From Symbiodinium natans (taxonomy: Eukaryota > Sar > Dinophyceae > Suessiales > Symbiodiniaceae), in NCBI GenBank assembly GCA_905221605.1, contig CAJNDS010000966.1:1-47587 (forward strand): DNA of 47,587 nucleotides, written 5' to 3'. The position numbers and the translations under genes are program-made. Under the pieces are notes generated by a model, which was not told the DNA's origin, ran no database searches, and was given only the letters and a program-made list of their open reading frames with translations. Positions 19,533 to 29,791 of this stretch are shown here, piece by piece. Position 1 is the stretch's first letter. Each line of letters begins with the position of its first letter.

Positions 19533-20263
19533 TGGGGCCTCTGGCGGGACAAGTCACGAAGGCTGCTGAATGCGCGAGAGACTGATGTCGGGCCCCAGGC
19601 TTCGCTGGGCTTGACGATGCGGAGGTAGGAGTCGGATGAAAAGGCATAGAAAGGCTCGGCCACTTGGGACACCAGGTGGACCACTCGCCGCACAGGAAGA
19701 GCTGGTTGCCGAAGGAGAGCACTCGACGCACGATCCTGTCGGCGCAGCTTGGCGGATCCGGCCTCCCAAACACGCTCTCAACTGCCGAGTCAAGGCACAG
19801 CGCCTCGGAAGGGGGCTCTGCAGGTTGAAGAAGCGAGACCCACAAGGAGGTAGTACGCGAGAAAGTCCTGGTTGTTGACGAGGCTGGGCGGCTGGGCACG
19901 AGGTTGAAGGATAAGGTGGTTCGATTGACAGCAACGTTCACGGTGATGTTCAGCTGCCCCACCAGTTCAGTGATCTGAGCAACCAAGTCCTGAGAGTCAG
20001 GCTCGGTGCTCGTGCACACCTCCTCGGTACCTTGCGAGGCGGTCTTGTGGTTGGGCTTCTCGGAGCTCGTGCGCGATGACGCCGAGGCAATTCCACAGAA
20101 TGCTCCGGGCAACCCTGCTAGTGCAGAAGATGACAACCAAAGCCCCGCAGATGAAACCAGTCAGCCAGCTAGCCAGGGAAAGCAGCACAAGGTCGGAGAA
20201 ATTGCGCGGCGCACAACCTACCCAACCTAACAAGAGGCTCCACGGGTCGAGCCGCTCGAACAT
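19510..20263 (-). pseudogene. Membrane-segment ORF upstream of gag (frame-shifted)
   Basis: An ATG at 20,261-20,263, just inside repeat A1, opens a frame to 19,997 with one strong hydrophobic span (LLSLASWLTGFICGALVVIF), then basic and helical sequence (LWNCLGVIAHELREAQPQ). A second frame (to 19,510) continues with DLVAQITELVGQLNITVNVA and ends with VLSFGNQLFLCGEWSTWCPK, overlapping the gag start by 23 bases. The pieces look like one ORF split by a shift near 20,020. Its role is unknown; a membrane-targeting or Gag-like accessory function is a guess. Confidence 0.5.
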
Positions 20264-20268
20264 TCGAA

Positions 20269-20322
20269 CCCCAAAAGCTACAAGCAACAGTCATCGCTTC
20301 TTCACAATCTTTAGCAAGCCAA
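20269..20322 (-). repeat. Split direct repeat A1 (element 5' end)
   Basis: 54 bp identical to A2. It marks the 5' terminus of the element on the minus strand and probably contains or adjoins its promoter, since the first ATG lies a few bases inside the element. Confidence 0.9.
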
Positions 20323-20473
20323 GTGATTGACCTGACTTAAAAAGTGTTACAAACCATTTAGCATAGTTGCAGGATATGTAAGTGCACTTGAAGAATTTAT
20401 AACTTCAGTTGGCCAACATACTATTGTAACAAACTGTGCCAAGTACTTACTAAGCGACACGATCCTTCAAGCA

Positions 20474-21712
20474 TTTGTACGACATTCACCGAAAATCCCT
20501 CCGCCGCACGCGCCGTCGTACGCGCCATCGTACGTGCCGCAGTCCGCTCTCGCGCCCCTCCGGCTCTGTCCTCCAGCACTACATAAATTTGTACTACAAT
20601 TCACCGAAAATCCCTCCGCCGCACGCGCCTACGCGCCATCGTACGTGCCGCAGTTCGCTCTCGCCCCCTCCGGCTCTGCCCTCCAGTACTACATTTATGC
20701 TACAATTCAACGAAAATCCCTCCGCCGTACGCGCCGCCGTACGCGCCGTCGTACATGCCGCAGTCCGCTCTCGCGCCCCTCCGGCTCTGTCCTCCAGAAC
20801 TACACTTGTACTACAATTCAACGAACATCCCTCCGCCGTACGCGCCTTCGTACGCGCCGTCGTCTCTCGCGCCCCTTTGGCTCTGTCCTGCAGTACTACA
20901 TTTGTACTACAATTCAACGAAAATCCCTCCGCCGTACGCGCCGTCGCACGCGCCGTCGTACGTGCCGCAGTCCGCTCTCGCGCCCCTCCGGCTCTGTCCT
21001 GCAGTACTACATTTGTACTACAATTCAACGAAAATCCCTCCGCCGTATGCGCCGTCGTACGCGCCGTCGTACGTGCCGCAGTCCGCTCTCGCGCCCCTCC
21101 GGCTCTGTCCTCCAGTACTACATGTATACTACAATTCAACGAAAATCCCTCCGCCGTACGCGCCGCCGTACGCGCCGTCGTACATGCCGCAGTCCGCTCT
21201 CGCGGCCCTCCGGCTCTGTCCTCCAGAACTATACTACAATTCAACGAAAATCCCTCCGCCGTACGCGCCGTCGTACGCGCCGTCGTACGTGCCGCAGTCC
21301 GCTCTCGCGCCCCTCCGGCTCTGTCCTCCAGTACTACATTTGTACTACAATTCACGAAAATCCCTCCGCCGTAGGCGCCGTCGTACGCGCCGTCGTACGT
21401 GCCGCAGTCCGCTCTCGCGCCCCTCCGGCTCTGTCCTCCAGTACTACACTTGTAATACGATTCAGATTCAACGAAAATCCCTCCGCCGTACGCGCCATCG
21501 TACGCGCCGTCGTACGAAAATCCCTCCGCCGCGCGTATGCCGTATACGCGCCGTCGTACGTGCCGCAGTCCGCTCTCGCGCCCCTCCGGCTCTGTCCTCC
21601 CAGTACTAAATTTGTACTACAATTCAACGAAAATCCCTCCGCTTCCCGCGCCGCCGTACGCGCCGTCGTACGTGCCGTCGTACGCGCCGCAGTCCGCTCT
21701 CGCGCCCATCCC
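20474..21712. repeat. Composite satellite, copy 2: ~110-bp tandem units (about 12)
   Basis: Units recur at roughly 105-118 bp intervals (gaaaatccctccgcc at about 20,491, 20,605, 20,712, 20,919, 21,030, 21,141, 21,246, 21,355, 21,473, 21,516 and 21,630; a variant at 20,823). Each carries cgccgtcgtacgcgccgtcg, tacgtgccgcagtccgctct and gtactacatttgtactacaa. Plus-strand frames up to 480 codons are repeat artefacts. The last unit has the cttcccgcgccgcc variant found in copy 1. Confidence 0.92.
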
Positions 21713-21965
21713 CCCTTCGTTTTCATCCCCCTTTCGTTTTCATCCCCCTTTCGTTTTCACCCCGCGGCTCTGATCTACCCGTTTCGTTCTCATTCCCGCT
21801 TCGTTTTCATCCCCGTTTCGCTTTCACCCCGCGGCTCTGATCTCCCCGCTTCGTTCATTCCCGTTTCGTTTTCATCCCCGTTTCGCTTTCACCCTGCGCC
21901 GCCATTCCCCGGTATCGCGCTCTCGCGTTTTGAACCTAAACGAGAACCCAACATCCGAGATGTTT
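21690..21965. repeat. Shared terminal module of the composite satellite (copy 2)
   Basis: Runs of catcccc(g/c)tttcgttttc with two copies of ccgcggctctgatct, then the same unique end as at 8,820-8,897 (ggtatcgcgctctcgcgttt and cgagaacccaacatcc). It ends about 45 bp from the last recognisable helicase exon. Confidence 0.85.
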
Positions 21966-22008
21966 TTAGGAAATAATATAATAAAAGCAAAAAAACTCCC
22001 GAGTCAAC

Positions 22009-22155
22009 CTTGGCCAGATACTTGTCGCCCTTCTTGATCAAGGAGGTCACCTCGCAACTTACAAGCTGTCCCCATTTACCGTGAACCGCGTACTCCTCTC
22101 GTGCCTTGCCCGGCTCTCCATATCGCGCCGTGCGGCCGGCTCGATGAAGGTAGTC
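22009..22155 (-). CDS. DEAD-box RNA helicase: motif VI exon and C-terminal exon
   Basis: Exon 22,105-22,155 has acceptor CAG and donor GC after GGCAAG. It encodes DYLHRAGRTARYGEPGK, the HRxGRxxR motif VI that contacts ATP. Exon 22,009-22,050 has acceptor GAG and donor GT. It encodes VTSLIKKGDKYLAK, the conserved segment that follows in these helicases. Both are phase 0 and join cleanly across a 54-base GC-AG intron. The sequence continues what is missing after the NSI exon at 28,231, six kilobases upstream. Beyond 22,009 the satellite begins, so the 3' end is missing, distant or lost. Confidence 0.75.
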
Positions 22156-22559
22156 CTGAGGCCGATACCATCAGAGGGACGGGCGAAGCTGTTCAAGGTG
22201 TTTCGAGGCGATGCAGACGTTCAAACCATTCATGAGAATTCTTTCTTGCTCTGCAGTTGAGCGCTGGCTATCACTGTTTGCATCGGCAATGGCTAGCGCA
22301 GCGACTGTGCCGACAGCAGCCTGTACCTGGACAAGCGCATCAAAAAAAGCAATGGTTACGGAGCATCTCCAACAACGCCAAGTGACAACAAGGCTCGCAG
22401 CTACGACGCCGACACCTGAATCGGAGCCGGCAGTAACCAACAGGGACTGCTCATGAGACCCTGATCTGCCCTGAACTGCCCTGAACTGCCCTGCCTACAA
22501 TGTCGGCTCGGACTTTGGAAGCAGCCTGGGCACTGGACTCGCTGCACACTTGGCTTCCT

Positions 22560-23696
22560 TTACTCCAGTAAGCTGACCTCGGCCATCATGGCAGCGCTCT
22601 CGTTGAGCGTGGACCCGAGCCCAGCAAGCTTCTTCACCTTGCACACATGGGAGCATTCAGACCATTCAGACCCGCAAGTGGCCAGAGAATGCTTCGAGCG
22701 TGATTTGGAGAATCTTTGTTCAAAGCCCCGTACTCGGCTTGGCAGAGGCCCGACGCCCAGCAGTTCGCAAAGTTCCTTGTGGGCTTTAAGTCTTCACACC
22801 GGTACCTCGATCTTGGTTTGCATAAGGCAGATTAAGGCAGGCCGTGCCTCACAAAAGTGGCAGCAGTTCTTGTTAAGGATGTCGTACTCCGACATCGGCC
22901 ACTCCTGCAGATGTGGAAACACTTCGTCGCCCAGGAAGAGCCCAGGAAGAGCCCCAAACGGAAGGAGGGCCTGCGTGAGGTTGCAGATCAACTCGACAAA
23001 GTCGTCTTCCGAAATGGTTATGCTTCCCATAACCACGACCTCGTTTTCGGTGCGCTCTGTATTCAGCTGAATTGAGCATGTCTAAATGTCTCACACGTGC
23101 AGAAGCCGCCACAGTTGCTTGCCTCGTGGAAGGTGTGTGACGCGGACATTCGCGGCAAACAGCTCCAAACCTTGCAAGTTGTCCGAATGCCATTCAAGAC
23201 ACATTACAGCCCCGAAGAGTCTGGAAAGCAGCCGAGCAGCTCCCGTGTCATGTCGGTCGCACGGGCTGTCCTATGAGAATCTAGAAAGTGGCGAGGGCGC
23301 ACGTGCGCAAAGAACATGCGCAGCGGGCCTCTGGCCAGCCGCCATAGCTCCATTCCATGCCAAAGACCTCCAAGATATTCAAAGATGCATATGCCGGTCA
23401 GTCCGATCAACCCTGGCCTGCACTGCACAGTGAAAGGCACCGATGCCCACTGTCTTGAATAGACCTACAGTGGGGCCAGCCTAAGGCTTACCGATGCCAG
23501 TAGCCCATTGCGTCACTGACCTTACCTGAGCACATGGCCGTTGAGACTCTGCACCTAGGGATTCTCTCGCACTGCAGCTGCACATGGATCCGGCCGGCTA
23601 GCGCAAGGCGCATGAGAAATCTCTTAGACAAAGCTCGGCGTTGCTCTTGCCCAAGTTGTAGATGTTGAGAAAGACTGAGTCCTCCTGTGGCACCAT
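22560..23696 (-). CDS. PPPDE-family cysteine peptidase (deSUMOylase/DeSI-like), multi-exon
   Basis: PPPDE enzymes are papain-like isopeptidases that remove SUMO or ubiquitin using a His-Cys pair. Exon 23,640-23,696 (ATG) encodes MVPQEDSVFLNIYNLGKSN. 23,526-23,554 gives VQSLNGHVL. 23,418-23,453 gives TVGIGAFHCAVQ with the catalytic His. 23,341-23,367 gives VFGMEWSYG. 22,971-23,039 gives VVVMGSITISEDDFVELI and onward. 22,848-22,904 gives EWPMSEYDILNKNCCHFCE with the catalytic Cys. 22,560-22,775 begins ELCELLGVGPLPSRV and ends at a TAA. Most introns are GC-AG and 50-150 bases. The junctions after VQSLNGHVL and around the exon following VFGMEWSYG were not resolved. The order and motifs make the family secure. 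Confidence 0.8.
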
Positions 23697-24103
23697 CAAG
23701 GTGAGAAGCTACCCACTTCAAACTTTTACTAGAAGAGTCAACTCATACAAGTCACTCATCTTCGGTCCTCGGCCCGAAGGCCAACGGGACCATCGGCCTT
23801 TGGACCTCCGCCATAGCGGTACATGTAGCGGCACATGGCACACGTAGAGGCACACGTAGCAATGTAGCAGCACATTGGGCACGTTCTGCAATTCAAGCCC
23901 CGCCCGCCTCGATGGAGATAGCCCCATCGAGGAGTCCACTTTGAAGCCTGCGAAGTCCTCGGACCGTCGGAGAGGCCAACATGAAGGGAAAGTCGAAAAC
24001 AGGGCCCGGTCCTGACAGGGCTCAGGGACTGGTCCGGGAGGACGTCCGTGAGATCCATCAGTGTCGCCTTTGATCCCGCTCTGCCCCAAAGCTTTCTGTG
24101 AAT

Positions 24104-24361
24104 CTAGACACTGGTCTGCAGTTGTGAGGCTGACAGAAGACAGTAGGGCGATCTGACCTCGGCCGTGGGTGGTGCGTGGCCTACATGGCCCCTCTCTCGG
24201 GTCGACCCCCAAACTTGGAGGCTAACCTGTCTGGTGGTGACACGAAGCCAGTTCTGACCGAGTCGAAGGGTGCCAGCCGGGAGCGTGAAGGCACTGGCGA
24301 CGAACTTGTGCGGCAGGGACTTCCGCTTGGCCGGGTCATAATCACCTTGCATGATCCGCAT
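24104..24361 (-). CDS. Coding-like segment, unknown
   Basis: A minus-strand frame with MRIMQGDYDPAKRKSLPHKF, ASAFTLPAGTLRLGQNW and LRVTTRQ, which looks like real protein and may be an exon ending near a GT at VTTRQ|V. No family was recognised. Confidence 0.3.
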   Translation of the reverse strand: MRIMQGDYDPAKRKSLPHKFVASAFTLPAGTLRLGQNWLRVTTRQVSLQVWGSTRERGHVGHAPPTAEVRSPYCLLSASQLQTSV

Positions 24362-24467
24362 GTCTACGTTGTGTCCGCTCTGCCAAATCTTCTGACTGAC
24401 TGCGCTCCAAGGCTCACGTCACCACGGAGTCATTCAACTTGACATCGACAGGGCTGTAGCCTCCAGA

Positions 24468-24516
24468 TGTGATGGAGATGTGATGGAGATGTGATGGAGA
24501 TGTGATGGAGCGATCA
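24468..24516. repeat. Microsatellite-like tandem repeat (tgatggagatg)
   Basis: About four tandem copies of an ~11-12-base unit gatggagatgt. Nothing else is visible here. Confidence 0.8.
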
Positions 24517-24762
24517 CAGGTTTCGCTTCTGTGAATCGGGGAGTCTATGAGTATTCTATGAGTCTATGACATGCAGCCTCAACATTCAACTCAAACTTGA
24601 CCGACAAGGCCTTCGATGCTTCCTCGTGCGGGGGAGGTGCGGTGCACAAGAGCCAGCTGGCAGCGCAGCGGAAGGTCCTCCAGCTCCTCAGCTCTCAATC
24701 GAGGCATATAGTGCAGGAATGCAGTTAGGCCAGTTAGGCCACCATAAAGATCCACAGTCTGT

Positions 24763-26274
24763 TCAGTCGCCCTGTTGTGACATCACCAACTCTCTCAGCA
24801 GCCAAGGTGCAAACCAGATATCCAGGTAGCAATGGCTGCCTGATGCTGTATGGAGGCTTTTGGCGCATTGTAATACCGGCAACATCTTGCGGCAGTGACA
24901 ACTGAGACGAGTACCAAATAACAACGTCTGCAGGTCGTCCTGATGAACAATGTGTCTTGTAGGCCGGCAAGATCTCACAAGCAAGATCTCACACCAGCGT
25001 CCTCTGGAACCTTCCAGGACAGAAAGTGGTGGCCTGATCAGGCGCAGGCCGCGGCGTTCAAATCTCGTTTCTGGCCATCCAACGCTGCAAATATTCTGCG
25101 ACATGCCCACGTGAAAGCGAGCGCAGCCTTCGGCATCCTTGAAGGCAGCATTCGTCTGCACCTCAAGCCGAAGATGCACAGCACCAACAGAGCAGACTGC
25201 AAGGGCAACAACTACCAAAACACACACTCCAACACGCCCTCGGAAGCCCCAGGCATCGAAAATCGGGCCATCCACCAGGGCCTGCTTTGAGGCCCAGTTC
25301 AGGTTCCAAAGCTCTTCTCCTCCGAGGCTACGAGCAGGATACAGAGAGGAGAGCGAGCGAAGGAGGCTAGAGGACAAAAGAGAAGGAACTAGCAAGGCAC
25401 CTGTCCTGGTAGCTCAATGTTCTCAGGGTGCCAAGATATAGCAGCCACCTCTTGCATCCGCTGCTCGACGTCCTGCGACGACAACACAGAGAAGCCAGAT
25501 CGAAGCTTTTGGAACGCTTCTTCGGGATCTTCCGGGAAGAACATGTCGAAACCTCGAGAGTTCCACGGAAGCCTGGCTGCAGCAGCGCTCCCCGACAGAT
25601 GCCTGATGTCGGTCCAACAGTCCAAGGGTCACAGGGTCCAACTGTCCAAAAGACGACATCTCGTAAGAGGGGCTGGTGACATGCGTGAAGTGTGAAAACA
25701 AGAAAGAACGGGTCAGAAGATGGAGAAGGGCAGCTGGAAGAATGATGGGTGCTCAGGCTGAACAAAAGCACCCGGCCTTCGACATGGCGCAGCACCAGCA
25801 CCGGTGACCTGATGGCGTCCAGTTTCCTGCGCCCTGGAACAGTTTCGCGAAGCGGTAAATTTGGTAAGGTGGGTGCCAGCAGCTGACGTGGAGCCCCAGC
25901 GCAGTCCACACGAGCCCGGCAGCCTCATCGAGACCAAAGCCCCAGAGGCCCGGGAAGCAGCTGGCCATGGCCTCAACGGCTTGAGCCCCCCAACGACTTA
26001 GCCAACACGGCCAACACGCGTATACGTGCTTTTCCACGACGTTAACAACATTAAAAGGGGTGTGCAAAACACCCTGTGCAAGCAGGCCACAGCGAGTCGG
26101 TCCTCTCGTCCGCGCTTCAGCAGGTGGGTCAACACTGCAGCGCCTTGTTTTGCAGAGAGGTCACTCGCAACGTTCGGACACCTGCAAGCCGACTGGCATG
26201 GGCACCGACCTGGGACTAGATTCAGGCCCTCCATGATCTCGTCGAAATTCGGGCAGAAAGCACCTTTGATGTGA
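24763..26274 (-). CDS. Possible multi-exon gene of unknown function
   Basis: Minus-strand segments in different frames look coding but were not identified. They include EAMASCFPGLWGFGLDEAAG, PYQIYRFAKLFQGAGNW, RSPVLVLRHVEGRVLLFSLS and GFDMFFPEDPEEAFQKLRSG followed by SSQDVEQRMQEVAAISWHPE. A final one has ELWNLNWASKQALVDGPIFD next to a hydrophobic span (VGVCVLVVVALAVCSVGAV). The FFPED...EEAFQKL part weakly recalls the C-terminal region of exostosin-type glycosyltransferases. Exon joints were not worked out, and two genes are possible. Confidence 0.3.
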
Positions 26275-26904
26275 ATTCTGAAATGGAAAGTGGAACTGGT
26301 CTACCCCTTCATTGTTTCACATATGCAGCGAAACGTGTGTTACGAAATTTCGTGATTCAGCTGACAAGGACAAAAAGCAGCCGGCGGAAAGATTCGGACT
26401 TGCAGCCCACAGACATCACATGCACCCCTTTGGGATCGTGTTCATCTGGGTCTTTGGCTCACTCGTTCACTCACTGTCTTGTTATTATTCTTATCATAAG
26501 CTCGCGCATGAATCAAAAAGATGTAGGGCCTGAACGAAGAAGGCACTCTCTGTTCGCTCTTCATTTTGGAATTATTCACCCGCGTGGCACCTTGTAAACG
26601 CTTGGAATAATACTAAAAAATGAAGCAACGCATGTTGTGTCAGGCTGCTCTCTACACTGAACAACGCCGCTTGCACCCCCAACTCTGGCGGCTCCCAAAC
26701 ACTTTTGGCAGTGGCACCGAGCAGCGACGCCCCTGCAGAGGAGCCGCCCACCGCGCCGCCCCTGTTGAGCAGCCGCCGCAGAGCTCGGTCGAGCCCTGTC
26801 CCGGGGAGCACTCCCCGCAACCGCCCCTGGTCGCCACCTGTCATCTAAGACGTGGAAACATGCTCTCGACATTAGTACGGCTTACCAGCTGCTATGGTGC
26901 GCAG

Positions 26905-27770
26905 TTATGATGCGCCATGGAGCATCACACAACGGCCGCCTGTCACCCAAACGCACTGTGCCGCATCGATCACCTCTGACAGCCGCTGCGCGTCCTTGGT
27001 ACTTTCAATGGGCCCAATGGCAAATGGTGCCGACCAGCTTTGCATCGCACAGTCTCCACACGTCCTGAACCTCAGCTTCCCTCCTGACCCCTTGCAGTCC
27101 CGGATGCAGCGTCGGCACGGCTCAGTGGTGCGACTTCGGTGACATTCCCAAGCCTTGGCATGAACAGGTGGGTCGCAATGCCCGTACCGTGTCCGCATGC
27201 ATGCTTGTGCTTGAGCTCTTAATGCGCCGCTGCCACTGCAAGCTAGCCGCTCTTGCCAAACTGGATCTGGCCGACAGCCGCAACCTCGAAAGATCTCAGG
27301 GGCCCGATTGCTGACACCCCGCTGCAACACAACATCCTACAGAGCTGTATAGCCATGGTGCTGGTGATCAGGACAATGTTCACCCGCCCGAAGAAGAATG
27401 GCAAGGCCGTCCGTCCCGATTCGACAAAGGCCTTTCGGAACTGGACCTTATAAGGTAAGACATTGCGCTGATGGCGAAATGCTGAGCTCAGAAATCCACG
27501 CATAAACCATCGTAAAACATCAGAAGCTCCCAAGCTTCATCCACCAGCACTGCTATGAATCCCTTTGCTGCTGAGCCACAAACCGATCATCGTCTGGACA
27601 AAGCCTGCCACCACCATGAAGGTAGATGCTACCTCGAAGCCTTTGGACAGCCTGCTCCGGCCATCGGTCCATCCTTGGAGCATCCCGTGAGATGCGCCCG
27701 GTTCCATCTTTATACTTTTCATGGATTCACGGATTTCAGTGGCTGTGACAAGTTGTGACCACAAGCTTCT
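26905..27770 (-). CDS. Coding-like segments, unknown, with Cys-rich and hydrophobic parts
   Basis: Minus-strand pieces include ESMKSIKMEPGASHGMLQGW with a hydrophobic span (STFMVVAGFVQTMIGLWL), then LPYKVQFRKAFVESGRTALP with FFFGRVNIVLI. A Cys-rich piece follows (CHRSRTTEPCRRCIRDCKGS and FRTCGDCAMQSW) that could bind zinc. No known domain was recognised and splicing is unresolved. Confidence 0.25.
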
Positions 27771-27853
27771 TGTTGCAAATGAGGGTCAGTTTGATGGGCT
27801 CATGTGTGGACTCTCCGCACGGCTGACTTGACAGAGGCAAAGGCAAGCTTTCC

Positions 27854-28117
27854 TCAGGCTTTTCCTCGAGCTTTGGGATGGACATCCAAGCTTGGCATGC
27901 ATCGGCAGAATCGGTGAGCTGCTGGTTTGGGATCATTGCTGGAACCAGCCATCAGGGCGTAGGCACGCCGCCCATGCCCAATCTCTCTATACAAGCCAAT
28001 GTAGCTAAAGCCGTCGGTTTTCTGTGTACTCCCAGCTAGCAACTGATACCAAGATGAGAACGGCTTACCTTTCGTTGTTCTGGTGACATGCCACTTGGGC
28101 TCGGATGCTGCGGACAA
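27854..28117 (-). CDS. Coding-like segment, unknown
   Basis: A minus-strand frame containing SEPKWHVTRTTKGKPFSSWY and SYIGLYREIGHGRRAYALM. It lies in the interval between helicase exons but has no helicase motif. No family was recognised. Confidence 0.25.
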   Translation of the reverse strand: MSAASEPKWHVTRTTKGKPFSSWYQLLAGSTQKTDGFSYIGLYREIGHGRRAYALMAGSSNDPKPAAHRFCRCMPSLDVHPKARGKA

Positions 28118-28230
28118 GGAATAGGGTCACAGACCAAAAAACATCGTGTGCGAGACGTCCTTGCAGTCCTTTTCGCCCTCCCAAGCCCTCCTTAATTGCC
28201 CAGGAATGCCCCCCCCCCTTAGGCAGGCTC

Positions 28231-28520
28231 GATGGAGTTGAGCGGGAAGTCGAAGTTGATCACGTGCCTTGGGCTCTTTGCCATGCACTTCACCGAGCTC
28301 AGCTCTTCGAAGCTTACAGCCAGTACCCCTTGTTGGAAACCGTAATGGTTGTGGACTTGAGCCGTGTTAATAAGGTTAAAGGTTCGATGCGATTCGCCGA
28401 CGTCTCTGAGGTTGCCCTGGATCCTGAACGGCTCGAGGCTCCAGCTCGCAGTTTGGGAGGTCCAGGCCACGCTGGGCCAAGTCCGTGGAGACCAGCACGG
28501 TGTACTGGCCTTCAACAAAC
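28231..28520 (-). CDS. DEAD-box RNA helicase: motif V exon and following exon
   Basis: Exon 28,446-28,520 has an acceptor CAG and encodes FVEGQYTVLVSTDLAQRGLD then LPNC. The T-D-x-x-x-R-G-x-D of motif V is intact. Its donor is GC, and the 178-base intron ends CCAAG. Exon 2 (28,231-28,267) gives EHVINFDFPLNSI, again a standard helicase block, and the split codon GA|G restores Glu. Exon 2 ends ATC|GAGCC. A GA donor here gives phase 0, which fits the DYLHRAGR exon at 22,155. A GC donor two bases later does not fit that exon. Confidence 0.75.
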
Positions 28521-29248
28521 CTGAGCTTTAGCATGGTAACAGCAGTCTTGCCGCAACAAGGCTTGCAAAAGGAGACTTTCACAGGTTTAACTTGACTGGA
28601 ACCACGAACCCCAGTCCAGATTCGTGACACGGCGCGAGGAACGTAACCAGAACGGCGCCCGACACGACTTCGGAACGGGCAAAGCCGAAAATGTGACGAC
28701 AATCACGAAGATGGCGTGACTATCTGCACTTGTCAGCCATGAACGGCAAGCCCAATTAAAAAGCGACGATAATGTCGACGATGGCGCCACCCACGTGCTG
28801 CATCCCCGAGACTGTCTGCACTTTGGTCCACGAACAACAAAACAAGCGCAAAAAGTGATATGACAGCCACGAGGATGGCGCCACCGACGCCCCTCATCCT
28901 CGTCACTGTGTGAACCCTCCGCTGCGCATCCGGGAATAAGAAGCCCAATGGCATCTGCCGGGCCTCACTTACCTAGGGCACAGGTTCGGAGGCTCTGAGC
29001 CCGCGGCTTCCTCAGAACCTCTTTGCGATCAGCCTCGGGTGCCCGATCTCCGCACTCCCCAACCCTCATGTCGTGAATGTGAGGGCTCTTACTAGAACAT
29101 CTCTTACTCATGTAAATCAAGAAAGGCAAAAGAAGCCAGGCAGAGAAATCAGCTCGGAAACATGAGCAAATGTATCAGAAAGTCCCATTCACTGCGGACC
29201 CCAAGTTCTGCATTCCAGGGCACATCCCTTCAGATGCTATGGGTCTTG

Positions 29249-29345
29249 TAGGGTTTAGGGTTTAGGTTTTGGGTTTTGGGTTTTGGGTTTAGGCTTTAGG
29301 GTTTAGGGTTTAGGCTTTAGGGTTTAGGGTTTAGGGTTGAGGGCT
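29249..29345 (+). repeat. Interstitial TTTAGGG telomeric repeats (G-strand)
   Basis: Runs of gggtttagggttt with variants gggttttggg and ggctttaggg over about 95 bases. It lies in the interval between helicase exons. Confidence 0.85.
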
Positions 29346-29442
29346 TACAACTTGCAACGTTTCAACTATTCTTTGGCCAGGGAGCTGTCTGAAGCTCCTT
29401 GTGGAGCATGCCAATCCTCCTTGCTGGTTTGTTGCTGCTTTT

Positions 29443-29517
29443 CCCTAAGCCTTAAACCCTAAGCCCTAAGCCCTAAACCCTAAACCCTTAACCCTAAACC
29501 CTAAACCCTAAACCCTT
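29443..29517 (-). repeat. Interstitial CCCTAAA telomeric repeats (opposite orientation)
   Basis: ccctaagcc and ccctaaaccc units over about 75 bases, oriented opposite to the tract at 29,249-29,345, with about 100 bases of ordinary sequence between them. Confidence 0.85.
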
Positions 29518-29737
29518 GGTTGTTTTGGCGTTCGGAACTCTCGGGCTTTCGGCGCTTTCAAGGGCTTCTGGCTTGCCAAACGCAAGAGGCACCACTCGAC
29601 TGAGGTTGCTGGCTCTTGTACATGGCTGTACTTCTCCTTCAGCTGGTAGCCAACCGACCTCGCAACTCAAGACGTAAGACTTCTCGAGGATCGACTGAGG
29701 GTCTGGGAGGCCTAGGCCATCTGAGACCACAGCTTAC

Positions 29738-29791
29738 ACGAAGAGAGTGTGTTGCAGAAGACCAGCGTCTGCCTCGGCTTGAGCCCGCGGC
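29738..29791 (-). CDS. DEAD-box RNA helicase: motif IV exon
   Basis: Acceptor CAAG and a strong donor GTAAGC bracket 54 bases encoding RGLKPRQTLVFCNTLSSC. The TLVFCNT block is the signature that starts the second RecA-like domain of DEAD-box proteins. It falls, as expected, after the motif II exons at about 32.9 kb and before the motif V exon at 28.5 kb. Linking exons on either side were not identified. Confidence 0.7.

Larger units (their letters stand above)
12967..20322 (-). mobile_element. DIRS-order (PAT/Ngaro-like) tyrosine-recombinase retrotransposon, apparently full length
   Basis: Read on the minus strand, the unit is repeat A1, a membrane-segment ORF, gag, RT, RNase H with a methyltransferase-like domain, tyrosine recombinase, then B1-A2-B2. 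A1 (20,269-20,322) equals A2 (13,140-13,193), and B1 (13,192-13,348) equals B2 (12,967-13,123). This split-direct-repeat layout is the hallmark of PAT/Ngaro-type DIRS elements, which integrate a circular intermediate by recombinase instead of using LTRs and a DDE integrase. The B1/A2 junction (plus strand agccaaagatggc) mirrors the joined ends expected in the circle. Repeat pairs are identical, suggesting recent insertion, although two reading frames carry shifts. Confidence 0.85.

Noticed and set aside
20255-20280. ggggttcgaatg, resembling a tRNA T-loop on the minus strand
   Set aside because: No acceptor stem, D arm or anticodon arm could be folded around it; it is part of repeat A1 and the start of the first ORF.
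20475-21976. Plus-strand frames of 299, 480 and 284 codons
   Set aside because: They lie wholly within the ~110-bp satellite array and all three frames are open; there is no domain.
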